Positions 13,355 through 26,100 of a DNA stretch of 64,000 bases are shown piece by piece. The notes under the pieces are model-generated. The model had not been told where the DNA came from, did no database searches, and saw only the letters and a program-made list of their open reading frames with translations. The translations under genes and the position numbers were made by a program. Each line of letters opens with the position of its first letter. Positions within the stretch are counted from its first letter, which is position 1. Location of the stretch: assembly GCA_959347315.1 (NCBI GenBank), contig OY365807.1, positions 31,996,204 to 32,060,203 on the forward strand, written 5' to 3'. The DNA comes from Bimastos eiseni. Taxonomy: Eukaryota; Annelida; Clitellata; Crassiclitellata; Lumbricidae.

Positions 13355-13355
<1 letters not shown>

Positions 13356-13401
<46 letters not shown>

Positions 13402-13408
13402 TATATAT
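13356..13408. repeat. (TA)n microsatellite
   Basis: About 25 TA units with one interruption, in the likely 3' untranslated or flanking region of the cadherin gene. Confidence 0.95.
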
Positions 13409-13453
13409 CTATGTTCATATAATTATGAGATAATAATATAAACATTAATAGCA

Positions 13454-13459
13454 TTTATT
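13454..13459 (-). promoter_or_regulatory. Candidate polyadenylation signal of the cadherin gene
   Basis: An AATAAA on the minus strand about 415 bp after the stop. In an AT-rich region such hexamers are frequent, so this is only a candidate; the stretch between it and the stop is full of TA repeats. Confidence 0.25.
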
Positions 13460-13668
13460 AGAATAAGATGGCAATCAGCTGGTGACAACCACTCAGTCAA
13501 AGCAGGGCTTTCCAGATTCCCAGCCTATCAGTCTCAGTGGACCTGTCAACTAAAGGCTTCTTGCCCGAATTAGTAACGAATCTGATATACTGAGGGAATA
13601 CCAAACCACATATCAATATATCGAACTGCTTTTGAATAAACAATACAAGCCATCGTCAAAAACCAGAA

Positions 13669-13711
13669 TTATATATATATATATATATATAAAGTACATA
13701 GAAATTGCTGG

Positions 13712-13760
<49 letters not shown>

Positions 13761-13762
13761 CA
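13669..13762. repeat. Interrupted (TA)n microsatellite
   Basis: Three TA runs separated by AAAGTACATAGAAATTGC and CATA breaks, within 200 bp of the cadherin stop codon and so probably transcribed in the 3' untranslated region. Confidence 0.9.
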
Positions 13763-13871
13763 TCTATCCACAACACATGTACATATGTCTTTTTGAACCC
13801 GTGCAGACATGTATATCTATATACATTGATAACACACAATATCATACTTTTATGTGTACTTAAATATGTGA

Positions 13872-14125
13872 TCAGACATCAGGTTCACTGTAGAGGTCAG
13901 CTAGTTTCTGGAATCTTGGGCCCCAGTTACTCAGCTGATCCCAGTCTTCTTCCTCACTTTCTGCCGTAGATGCTAGCGAACTTAGCGACCCTGCTGTGCT
14001 GCTGCCTCCCTCGTAGGCATACTCTCGGACGCTGTCATACGGTGGGGCGTTTATGTCGTTGTTGGCATCCCAAAGACGGTTTTTTATGAACTCGCCGACA
14101 TCTAGATCGCCCAATGAAGGCGCTC
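13872..14125 (-). CDS. Cadherin exon 30 (terminal): beta-catenin binding region and stop
   Basis: Two-base start after TTTAAG, giving RAPSLGDLDVGEFI, then APPYDSVREYAYEGGSSTAG, SLSSLAST, an acidic EEEDWDQL and NWGPRFQKLADLY, the classical cadherin beta-catenin binding signature. Ends EPDV, then TGA at 13872-13874. Confidence 0.97.
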
Positions 14126-17100
14126 CTTAAAAAAAATCAACAAAACAAATAACTGTATGCGACACAAAGCACATTGGCCACGAGAGCAGAAGAACTCAGA
14201 TCACACAATACAGTGGTGCATTCACATCAGCAATTGCCACTCCCAGGACGACAGAGGCAATGCATTAAGAGTTTGTGCAGGCTTCGTCTGCACTGGGCAA
14301 AATACATTACCGTCAAACAGCAAATGTACACTCTGATACATTGCAGACAATCGCTTACAATCTGAACTGAATCTTATTCCAACTTTTCTTCACAAGGTCT
14401 GAGCTTCCGTTCTTGATTCTAACATCCAACATCTCAGTCAAGTAATTACCATCTCATTTCTACTAGTACTTTCCTCTGACATTCAAACTCTGACTTCCTG
14501 AGTTTTTACTAGACTTACCCTGGAATTCAATATGTACACCAAATATGCTTATTAAGAACAATCAACAGATGCCTACATCAAGAATTTTGCAGTGGAACTA
14601 CAGTATTTTTGCAATAACTTTTTAAACTAATAATTATTATTGTAGTCATCATTATTATTATTACAAAGTTTGTCAAACAGTATACTATATTGATGTAAAT
14701 GAGGTTAACTTTGGTCTGAGAGCAGAAGAATTGCAATAATTTAACCATTACTTTTGCAGTAAAGCATAGCGATCAACACCATTCCTATAATAGCTACACC
14801 TGACTAAAATATCACTTCATGCTTCTTACATTACCACAGGAGACTTTACAAATCAGGTCACTACAATACAATACATTATATTAAGCACTTCAGATGAACA
14901 GTTGGATCAAAGTATGGAGATGCTCACGTCTACGCGGTAAAGTTCCAGCATCAGACGAGATCTTCATTTTGTCTTGATTAGAAACATAAATGTTGCTGTG
15001 GTTACCAACTGGCTTCTTTAGTTTGTTGATGTCATAAGCATCCTGGTCTTCTTCTCCTGTAAATTCAAATACTCAACTCTATCAAGAACAGTCCTAAGGT
15101 AATTACATACAAGCTATCATATAAAAACCATACATCCTAACTCCTCTCATTTTCTTTAATGAATTTATGAATTTATCTATTGAGATTCTTCACCACCAAA
15201 AATTATTGATTCTGAATTCCGCCTCTTCACCAGCAGGCAATTCCATCTCATGATGAATCTCCTATATGCATGCAGCATGAAAACTAATAACCTCACAGGG
15301 TGTGTGATGATGCAGCTTTCTGACTGAAAGATATTAAATCTGAATCATGAACAATTCAGGACAAACAATTCTACAGTTCATATGACATAGCAACACTTCA
15401 TCTATGAAAAACAAGGACTTTGTCAGAAATACGGGGGGGGGGGGACCGTAGAGTAACGGCGAACACAATGGGACACAGAGCTGAGGAACCGAATTCGAGA
15501 CCACTGTCCCCTGTAAGGTTGACATCTTTCCTTTGATGGCTAGGCAGCGGCATTTGTCAAAAATGATATGCATAGTGACATGGGTGCACTGCATGGCTGT
15601 CGATGGTTAAATTCGACTCCTGTAATAACTTGTCATCATTCACTCTGTCGCTCATACTGTACTTGTAATAATATTGCTGCTTGTCAGTTTGAAATTAAAC
15701 TGAAATTATTATTATTACTATCAATTCAGCCCTAGCAAGATGTTCTGATGATCAAGATGGTGGCGACAGGCTAGCGTGCCTTCGGACGGCTCTAGTTTAA
15801 ACATCGATTTCTGCAAACTTGATGAAGGGAATTTGTTCATTGTCAAAATGTTGCTTGTTAAACTCGAATGAAAATGTCAAAAAAGGGAATTAAAACGGAT
15901 GTTTTCAAAAGATCGGCAGCGGAATTCAAATCCTCTCTTACACAGTTGGTCGAACAGCTGGTCATGGAATGAGTGGACAAATCATTAGAGACGGTAAATC
16001 AACAAGTAAAGGTTCTGGATGATGATAACAAACTGCTGCATCGCAAACTTCACAAGTTTGAGACTCAGAGCCGCCTTGACAACCTTGTGATTCATGGTCT
16101 TATTGAGCCATCTACAGAGAAATCACCCTTCTTGGATAACTACTCATCAATCATCGAAGCAGACGAAACGGGCGAATATAGATGCAGTGATGAACCTGTG
16201 TCACACATGTCTCGACTTGAACCCTCTACTTATTCAATTTGCTACCAGAAACATTACAGACAGTGTATTCTGGCCAGGAATACACTGCCTTTAAACACCA
16301 CTGGAACAAACCAACTATACATAAATGAACATCTGATGCAGAACAACTCCCAGATTTTCCCACACTCGAGGAAGCTGGTTCATGCAAACACCATCTTCAC
16401 GATAGGGACAGCCGGTGGGCATACATTTGTCCGACTGACTACGCAAGCTGACAAATGGCCAAAGCGAATTCTCTGCCTGAAGGAACTCAAACTTCTTCGT
16501 GAGTCGTAATCTTGCATTTTCCTACTCGGTCATGGTACTTTATGGCAACCTACCAAGTTGTCCTCGTATTTACACAGTTGTCGTTATGTTTTGTGGATTA
16601 GTCGAATCCTAGCCGATTCAACTGTCTGTATGGCCCCCATCTGAGATAGGACTACCTAATCCATTTTCCTCCTGTGCCTTTGGCATTCTGGCCTGTCACT
16701 TGCTGGAAAATATTCCTATAGGCCTGCCATCACAAAAGGTTTGACACCCCTTTATACACTGCGAATAATAATAAGGCATTATTATATTTTATGGCACCAG
16801 AAAAATGAATGTTTGGCCTTTGAGACTAGAGAACCAGTTTTTTATGCTTAAATGAAAAAGAGCCAATATGGCTATCAAAAGAACCTTTATGGTAAAAAAT
16901 GAAGTAAATGAAAACAGAAAAGAACCAATGCGGTCAAAAAAGAGCATTCAGGCCAAAAAGAAGAAAGGCATATGGCTAAATGAATAATTATGCATGTGTA
17001 TATGTGTATAGATATATAAGTATGGATGGTCTTAATGTCACGAAAGATCTACAACAAACAACTCTCAAATACTGCTGCCTCAGCAACCTCCCAGAAACAG

Positions 17101-20100
17101 AATCAATAACACGAAAACAGAAAGAAAACGGGTTACAAACGTTATAGGAAATGAACTTAAATACTTCAAAAACATCAAACTACTCTCAAACACTGCAGTC
17201 TCGGCAACCTTCCAGAAACGAAATTAATGACAAGAAAACAGAAAGAAAACGGATTACAAATGTTATATAAAATTAACTAATTTACTTTGAAAAGTGAACT
17301 CAATGTTGGTCTGATCTATAAACCACCTGGTTCTAATCAAGAGTCTTTAATGATGGCATTTAGCTCACTGCAATCTGAATTAACCAAAAGCAAAAAAGAT
17401 ATTATTTTGCAAGGGACTTTCATATTGACTCACTAAAAGCAGAAAGTCATGAACTCACAAGTGCATTTTACAATTGTTTAGCCTCTTATCAATTTCTATC
17501 CACCATACTGAAACCAACTAGGATCACTATGGAAACCTCATATCTCACTGACAACATCTTTACTAATAAATGGAATACCATCAAAGACTCTTCAATAATA
17601 GTGGTAGACATATCTTATATTTTGCCAGGTTCACTACTAAAATCACAAAATCAAATGAGGAAAAGTCTCCATGTAAAAGATAAATGGGAGCAGAAGAAGA
17701 TATTAATCAATTCAAATGATTACTTACTGAAACTGACTGGTCGGAAACATATAAGGCATGTGGTGAAGAGAATGTTAACGCAGCCTATAACTGTTTTACA
17801 TCTAGCTATAAGTCTGCATATAATAAGCCACTTCCACTTTTTCAGAGAAAAAAGGTAATAACACTAAAGCTGATCAACCCTGGATGACCGACAGTCCCCT
17901 AAAATCCTGTAACATAAAATAGACTGTACTTAATCAAAAATCAAATCAAAAAAATCAAAAATCAAAAAGTGTTTTATTGTAACCAACAACAAAATAGAGT
18001 ACATCTCAAAATATGCATAAGCAAACTTATATTGGCTACAATGGGAGCCCCAGAAGGGATGCGAGTCCTGCTAAATAGAGACCCCATGTAGCAACTATGT
18101 CACACTAATAAATGGCAATTTATCTTTATTGCAAATTAATTCTAAAGTGCAACAAAACACCAAATGATAAAAATGAACAAATCTTAACTAAATTCAGTCA
18201 TATGCACCATTATATACAACATCATAGTTTAGTGTATGGTAGTGATTAGTAATTAATTAGGATTTACTGTATTTAATGATATAGCGCATTAATGAAATGA
18301 TGAGGAAGGCTTGTAACTTATTTTTTAATGCCATAATATTATTTGACAGACGAATTTCCAATGGGATGTTATTCCATGATGAGGGTCAAGAAAATTTTAT
18401 AGTATACCTACATGCATTGGTTCGAGCTTTTATGGGGTGATAAGCTTAAGATTTATCAAAGATCCTATGGAGTATAAAAAATGCATTCATAAAACATAGG
18501 AATAAATTCAAAAGAGTAAGAACAAAATCGAAACTGTATCTCTACAAAACAAAATTCCAGAAATACCGCACTGATGTGAAAAGACAATGGGAAATCATAA
18601 GATACATCCTCAAAACAGACAACAGACATTCCAGAATTGACTTGATGGATAACGATGATAGGCCTACTTTGATAGAAGATAATGAATCTACAGCCAATTG
18701 TTTTAATGAATACTTTATCAGTATTCCTAAAAATCTAGCAGATAAGATCCCCACTTCTTCTAACTCTTATGATAAATATATAAAAGGGACCTGTGATAGC
18801 TCTCTAGCCCTCTACCTCACTGACCCACTGAACTCAAATACTGCATGCAGCATTAAGCCTACTCACAGTACGGGCCTTGATGGAGTTGACCAAGTTACAG
18901 CACTCAGCCTGATCGAACTTATTGCCCAACCGCTATCTGAAATCATCAACTGTTCTTTTATTTTGGGTGTGGTACCAAACGAATTAAAAGCAGCTAAAAC
19001 AGTACCAATTCCTAAACAAGGAAGAAGGGAAGAACTTTCCAATCATAGGCCAATATCTGTACTTCAAGTATTTATAAAAATAAAAGAACAAATTGTATAT
19101 GATAGACAAAATAATCACCTAGTAAAAAATGATATATTATATTCTAATTAACATGGCTTCAGATCTGGCCACTCGACAGCTATGTCACTGATAAATTTAC
19201 AAAAACAAATTTCTTTAGCTATTGATGAAAACAAGTTCTCAGTGGGTCTATTTATCAACCTAGCGAAAGCATTCGATACGGTAGATCACAGTATTCCTAT
19301 AAAAAATTACAGCACTATGAGATAAGAGGAATTGCCCATCAATGGTTAGAAAGTTACCTCAATGAAAGATATAAGCAAGTTATGTGTAATGTCATCCTCT
19401 CTTAAGCAAAGCTTGTTAAATATGGTGTGCCACAGGGTTCAAACCAGGGTTCATTACTCGTCCTTGCAAACATAAACGACCTACCAACCACATCGTCTAT
19501 CCTGAATTTTATCTTTTTTTTGCTGATGACAGTAATGTGTTCCTTTCACATAAATCCTTAGGATCCTTATATAAAATAACTAATATTGAGATTAATCATG
19601 TGGTAGACTAATTTAGAATAAATAAATTCTCCCTAAACATTCAGAATGCCAATTTCATGCTATTCAGATCGCACAGAAAACCTACACCCTTAATTGGTAA
19701 TAAGCTAGTAATTTATGGATCTGAAATACCACAGGTAGCCTCTGACAAATTCCTAGGTGTATGCATTGACGAGCACCTTGATTGGTCAGAGCATATCACA
19801 TCAACTTCTAGAAAAAATGCAAAAAATGTAGGAATGCCGAACAACCTGACAAAATATGTAACTAATAAAGTTCTATTAAACTCATATTATACACTGATAT
19901 TTCCCTGCAATATTGTATGGGCCTCAAACTACCCTCACTGAGTGTCCGAATTAGTAATCCTTCAAAAGAGGGCTGTTAGCATAATAGCATGCTTGCCTCC
20001 TATCTCTCACAGATTCACACCCAACCCCATTATATTTATTTTTATTAAGCATACTATTTTAAAAATTCAACAGGTGGATTCACTTCTGTTAGCTATATTC

Positions 20101-23100
20101 ATGTACAAATTTACAACTAAGTTATTACCACCGAAATATGATAACTATTTTAGCACTTCGGCTGATACTCACATATTATATTATTACCGAGCAATATTTG
20201 CTAGGACAAATACAAGATCATTTGCATGGAGGTCCAGAGGTCCACTTACATGGAATGGGATTCCAGTGGAGATCAGGCAACTGACAAGCCTACAGTCATT
20301 TAAGAGGTCCTCTAATTCATACCTTAAGATGTTAGTTAATATGTTAGTCATAAACAGACTGTGACTCCTGTATAGTCTATAACCCGCTGTTGCCACTCAG
20401 CTGAACTGTTTTAAGGGTGGCCCTACTTAGTGGGTCCCTCGACCCTTCTAGGCTACCCATTTGCTACTGGCTGATTATCATGCTATGATGCGGACGTGAT
20501 ACTCTTGTAAAATGTTGGGAGCAAATAAAATGATTTTGATTTGATTTGACTAACTGAAAGAAAACTGTTTACAAATTCTAATTAAAAGCCCATGTGGCAA
20601 ATCGTGGCATCCCTGGTCAGAAGGTCTAGAAACACTGTTACCAGAATAGTTAGTCACTTTCATATCTACGAATGAACTTGAAGCCATACACAAAAGACAG
20701 ACAAGCATAAATTATTATCAATCAACCACTAGTCATTATTTGCTTGCAAATTTAATTAAATTTTACAAGAATTTGCTCAAAGCCAAGTTTGTTGGTTTAG
20801 TAAACCTCTATAGGACTTACTGTACAAAGCATCAGTCTATCCATTCGCTAATGCTTAGCACAGTTCTTGGGAATAATAAGTAAAGGAGTTCTGTTTTTGG
20901 AGGTGGCACAGTGGTATAGTGGTTAGTGTGCTGGACTGTTAACTGATAGGTCAGGGTTCAAATACCTGCCAGTGCAGAAGTTCATGTTAAGATTCTGCTC
21001 CATCTGTGTCTCTAGCCAACTCAGCCATGATGAGTACCTTGTCGGTTCGAAGATGAGATGGCAAGAAAGAGGACTGGCGACTAACCTTCATATGCAGAGC
21101 TTAAGTCCCTAAAATGAAGTTAGTAATACTTCACTACAATACAATATAGCTGTAATTTGATATTGCTCTTCTTACAATTAGTTCAGAAGTGCACACACAC
21201 CTCTATTGCAGAGCAATCGTATGCTAAGCACTTGCTTAGGGTCCCTACAAAGTAACTACTCGGACAAGGATCGAACACGCACTTGCCGTGTTACTGGCCG
21301 AGCACTCTAACCAATTGACCACCATGCCACTTCATACCCATGACCACCTCAGGGCACAGTAAGAGACTGCACTTCTTCTTCTTCTATTCATTATAGCATG
21401 AGCCAATTTCCATTTCTTTAGTACATACCTACACCTTCTTCATCATAGTGTATAATATTTTCTCTGACATCATCATTGGGGTCAACCCCTGCAGCGTACG
21501 ATTCTGTTCGATGTCTTCGAGTGTAAACGACAAATATTAGAACCAACACTAAAGAAAAAAAATAACCAATTCACATTTATACTTCAATGACCCAAAAATA
21601 TAATATATGAACTGTAGTTTTCTATGTATTACAATAATCTTAATGCAAATGTAGGCCCTAAACATGTTTGCTACATCAACCACATGGCCTTACAAGAAGA
21701 CCCTAGATGGCATGGCATCTATCTAAGTGGGTGAGTGGTGGTGAAGGATCTTACCCGATCAAACTCTCATTGAAACATGAGTAGGGTGAGGACACATATA
21801 GCCACTATAGAAAACACAAAACATTTATCCATGCACTATTCAGAGAATTTATCAAGTGAGAACCATGATCAACGCAGTCTGCATGAACAGGTGCCATGCC
21901 ATTAAAGGTTCCCGTGTTCAGAAGACAACCATTCTAGTCTGAGAATGAAATCTCAGAACAGAGCCACATTTGATATGCAAACCTGATGTACACAGAGACT
22001 AGAACTTGATTTCATGTTAATAAATCACACATTCCTTCTTCTCTTTGCATATGACAACATATGAAATCACCATTAGTTACACTTATAATGTACTAATCCT
22101 TAGATATGATTCTAGTTCAATCGCAACAAAATATTTTCAATTTTTCCTCAGAACTCATTCCACAAGATCAATCCAAACACACAACCACTGCGATCAAAGT
22201 GAGACTGAAACCATGCTCAGCATACTCACAAAGGACGACGAAAGCACAGACAATGATGGCGAGAATGGCACCAGTCGTAACAAAAACAGTAGTAGATTCT
22301 CTGCGTTCAGCACACAATGGACCGCCATAGCCACTGTGGCATTCACAGTAATAGCTATCTTCTGTGTCACTGCATGTGCCATAGTTACAGATGCCCGGAT
22401 TCTCAAAGCATTCATTTATGTTTTCACATGGCTCATCTGCTTCGTCGTGTTGAGACAGGCGCTGACCTTTTGGACACCTAACGAACAAATTAATTATCAG
22501 CCATTTAATATACTGTTCATTAAGTGTGACACCATTCATTGCCAAATGGTCTGAATGCTTGTCTTGTAATGCATAAAGTAACATTTGAATCTATTCGGAG
22601 ACTGTTCCTTTGTGGGGTCTTAATAAATGCAACGATAATAACATAATATTGCCAGTATTACTATTCAGACAATCATCGGAGGTATAGCATGGAATCTCAG
22701 CAGCGACTAATTTTCTCCCATGGCTGGAAAGAACATAATTATATCTCAGTATCACACTTACTTATGACAAGAGAAAATAGGAGAAATAACATAATTCTGA
22801 GGTTGAACGCACTGTGAACAGTCATAGCTTAAATCTGATGCCACAGTACGTTTGCTGCTAGATCTCAATTGCTTGCCTGGAGGGAAGTCTGGAATAGAGC
22901 ATGAGAAATTCCAAGCTGGCAACTTGGGATATTGCCGATTGTTGGCGGTATATCTGATTGCTTCCAGAGACACATTTACACATAGGTGTGATGCTTACGG
23001 CCACAAATCTCGGAGGGCACCCACATGAATTGAAAATATGTTTTCAATTATTAAAAATAACATTAATGATCAGTCTATGATCCTCATCAAACATGAAAAC

Positions 23101-26100
23101 ATCACAAATCCCATCAATATTTATTAACTCATGTTACATGGTCTACAATCAACATTTCCAAATGCAGAAAAAAATGTTACGTATTACCTTACAATACCAA
23201 CAAGCAATACCTCTCGACAGGGCTGTCAATATTGCGATAAAGTAATGCGATATTTTGGTATCGCCGATACTTTTGTCAATATCGCAGTGAGTATCGCGAT
23301 AGTTTTATTTTGCTGGTATCGTATGTGTATCACGATACGTATTTTTAGCCTGTCAGCGATACTCAATACCAATATTTTTTCCTGGGACTAATATGGAAGT
23401 CCCAGCTTTTTCTTACTGAATTTTGCATGGTTTTTCAAGAAATATGCAAAGTCAATCGTTGCGCTTTGATTGATTGATTTTTTATTTTTATTTTTTTTAT
23501 TTTTCTGCAACCAAAGCAAAACAAGAATCATTATCCGGATAAGAAAATAAAGTATACAAAATACATTGCAAAAAATTAATATAGCAATAGATAGGTTACA
23601 GATGGGAAAGCCCCAAGGGATTTTCTCCCGCTGACGGGGCTACCCCCAAGTCTATTCAATAGATCATTGGGCACAGTTTTGTTTATCAAAATTCTAAGCT
23701 ATGGTAACTAACATCACATAACACATAAGTATTTTAAGAAGTATGCTAGATACTTAACTAACTTAGCTAGCCTTATCTAAGCTGCCATTCGTCCACTGCC
23801 GCAGCAGATCTGCCAAGGGTATCTTAATTTGCCTAGAATGCCCTAGTCCGTCCTTGATAAGTTTAGGCTGCTATATATATAGCCTCTTTCGGCCATATAG
23901 CCTACATAAACCTTGTGCGAACAGACCGAATATTTTATAGGTATAATTAAATAATGAAATGATCAAAGTAGGCCAATGTCCTTTTGCATTCACTGGGAGA
24001 AGTGGCTTGCCCAATTAATTTGAGAGTGCTTACGAATTTAGTTGATCTTGAAATTGAATAGGACTGAGGAAACGAAGACTGCCAGTGCGATATCAGAGCA
24101 TTGCGTTCAAACAGCTTGCCTGAAGGATACTTCAAAGACATTGTGATTGTCCCAAGGACCAATATGCACAGGACTGGAAAGTCCCCATGTTCCTTTGTGT
24201 CAACAGTTTTCGGGCGATATTCAGGAACCAGAAATTTTAGATCTTTTCAAAAATAGCAAGCTGATTCATCAGCCTTTAGTTGTTAAGCCAAATTTACGAA
24301 TGACTACCAGGTAGCCTATGTCAGCAAAATAAAAAGAATGCCGTTAGAGATTCATAATACCATATTTTAAAATAGAAGAAAAATTTAGATTAGGGCGACA
24401 TGTGTTTAAGAGAAAAGCGTGTACACGGAAATTCGACAAGTAGGCCCTAACCATTCCTCTGATCTATATTCCTTGTGATTGGCCCAATTGAGTGATTCCT
24501 TTGAAAATTTTCTATAATTATCGTTGCATGAATTATAATTTATGCTAAGCTCAAATTAAGCAAGCATATTGAAAAGTATTGGTATTGCAATACTTTTCTT
24601 GTCAATACTGGTATTGGTATCGTGATACCTTTAATTAGGAAGTATTGGTATTGCTATTGCAATACTTTTTCCCAGTATTATTAACAGCCCTGCCTCTCGA
24701 AAACGATTGTTCTCTGTATTGCTATACATATCCTTGCTTTCTCAGCTGCTGGTCGTGGTGTTGGAATGGTCTCGTTGGATTGGCCGACTTAGTAAACTCA
24801 TTTAAAACTAAATTGACAGTGTTTCTGTTTTCTAAGGTTTATCCTGTCTGCTTAGTTTCGTTTTAGGTTGTACGGCTCCCTTGTAGTGGTTAGGGCCATG
24901 TTTACAGCGCCTAATAAATCGGCGCTGTTATTATTATTATTATTATTTGACCAATCTGGTTGGCACACTGTGACCAGTTACAATTACAAGATTACATAGT
25001 TTGGCTGTCATCTGGAATGCTCTTCGATTGGATATACGCTTCGAAATCAAATAAAATCAAATCAATAAAATCAAATCAATAAAATCAAACAAATCAAATC
25101 AAATACCATTTTATTACTGAGCCATCAATCAATCGAAGTCAAAACAATTTAACATATATGATAGCATCAATCTTATCATCAGAGTCTTAACATCTCGGTA
25201 TGATGTTCAGCAATGGGTGATCCATAAAGGGACGTGTCCTGCTAACTATGGATTCTCTTTTACACAATGGAAAAGTAGATGGCGGTATGTTATATTCTTT
25301 TACTCATTCACTTAAAAGCATTTTAATAAATGATGTAGCTACATGACCATGTCAGATCCCGACATGGATCGACCTATGACATACCAGATGGTATCACTCT
25401 GGCTTTGTGTAACCCCTAATGCCGCACAGGTATTTGAATTTAATATCCTCTTATTCAGTGGCTTCATTACTTCGCCTCCTAGAGAAAGGACGCGCTGCTC
25501 TGAAATTGCTTCCGTGTAGCTCCACTCGATATATAGTCCCTGCTTGATTTGCTCTTGGTTCTGGTCTGATTAGTAGTGAGATAATGGGCATGACTTAGAT
25601 TTTAACAGGTTTGAATGTCATCATATTGAAACTTAAAATGTTCAAATATCAGACTTTAAAGTAAATTGTGAGCTGCAAATGGTTGTGTTTACCGACACGT
25701 TCGCATTAGAACATTCAGTAAAATTTTCATATAATTGTTAGAGAGCCACAAAATACGAGTTTTTAGTGGGACAGAGTGTTTTGTTTATAACACTCTTTTA
25801 CTCTGTCAAATGAGAAAATTTTATGAATGTCTGCTGATCGACTGATAGCCTGTACAACAGTGTACATTAAGGTAGATGCTGTACAGTCAATATAAAAGTA
25901 TTTAAATTTGACCACAATAGATAACAGAATTACAGAATATGGTGAAGTGCAACTGACCTGCATTCTGCATGTCTCCATAAATCAATACATTCCAAGCCCG
26001 GCTGACAAAGAAAGTCTGACTTGGGTCCACACATATTCGAATGGCACCCATCCTCCGTGTTCTGGCTCCGGGCCAAGTAATCTGCCGCTCTGCTATCCCT

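Larger units (their letters stand above)
15750..20547 (+). mobile_element. Decayed non-LTR retrotransposon (CR1/Jockey-like)
   Basis: Begins near CAAGATGGTGGCGACAGG, carries ORF1-like, endonuclease-like and reverse-transcriptase-like relics in order on the plus strand, and ends in a GATTTTGATTTGATTTG tail. It lies antisense in the cadherin intron between exons 28 and 29. A second LINE 3' fragment interrupts it. Clade is by resemblance only. Confidence 0.75.

Noticed and set aside
22990..23040. Small exon reading CGCPPRFVAVSI near 23000 on the minus strand
   Set aside because: It has a GTAAGC donor-like end but no acceptor AG before stops. Exon 26 joins exon 27 directly with perfect phase and EGF spacing.
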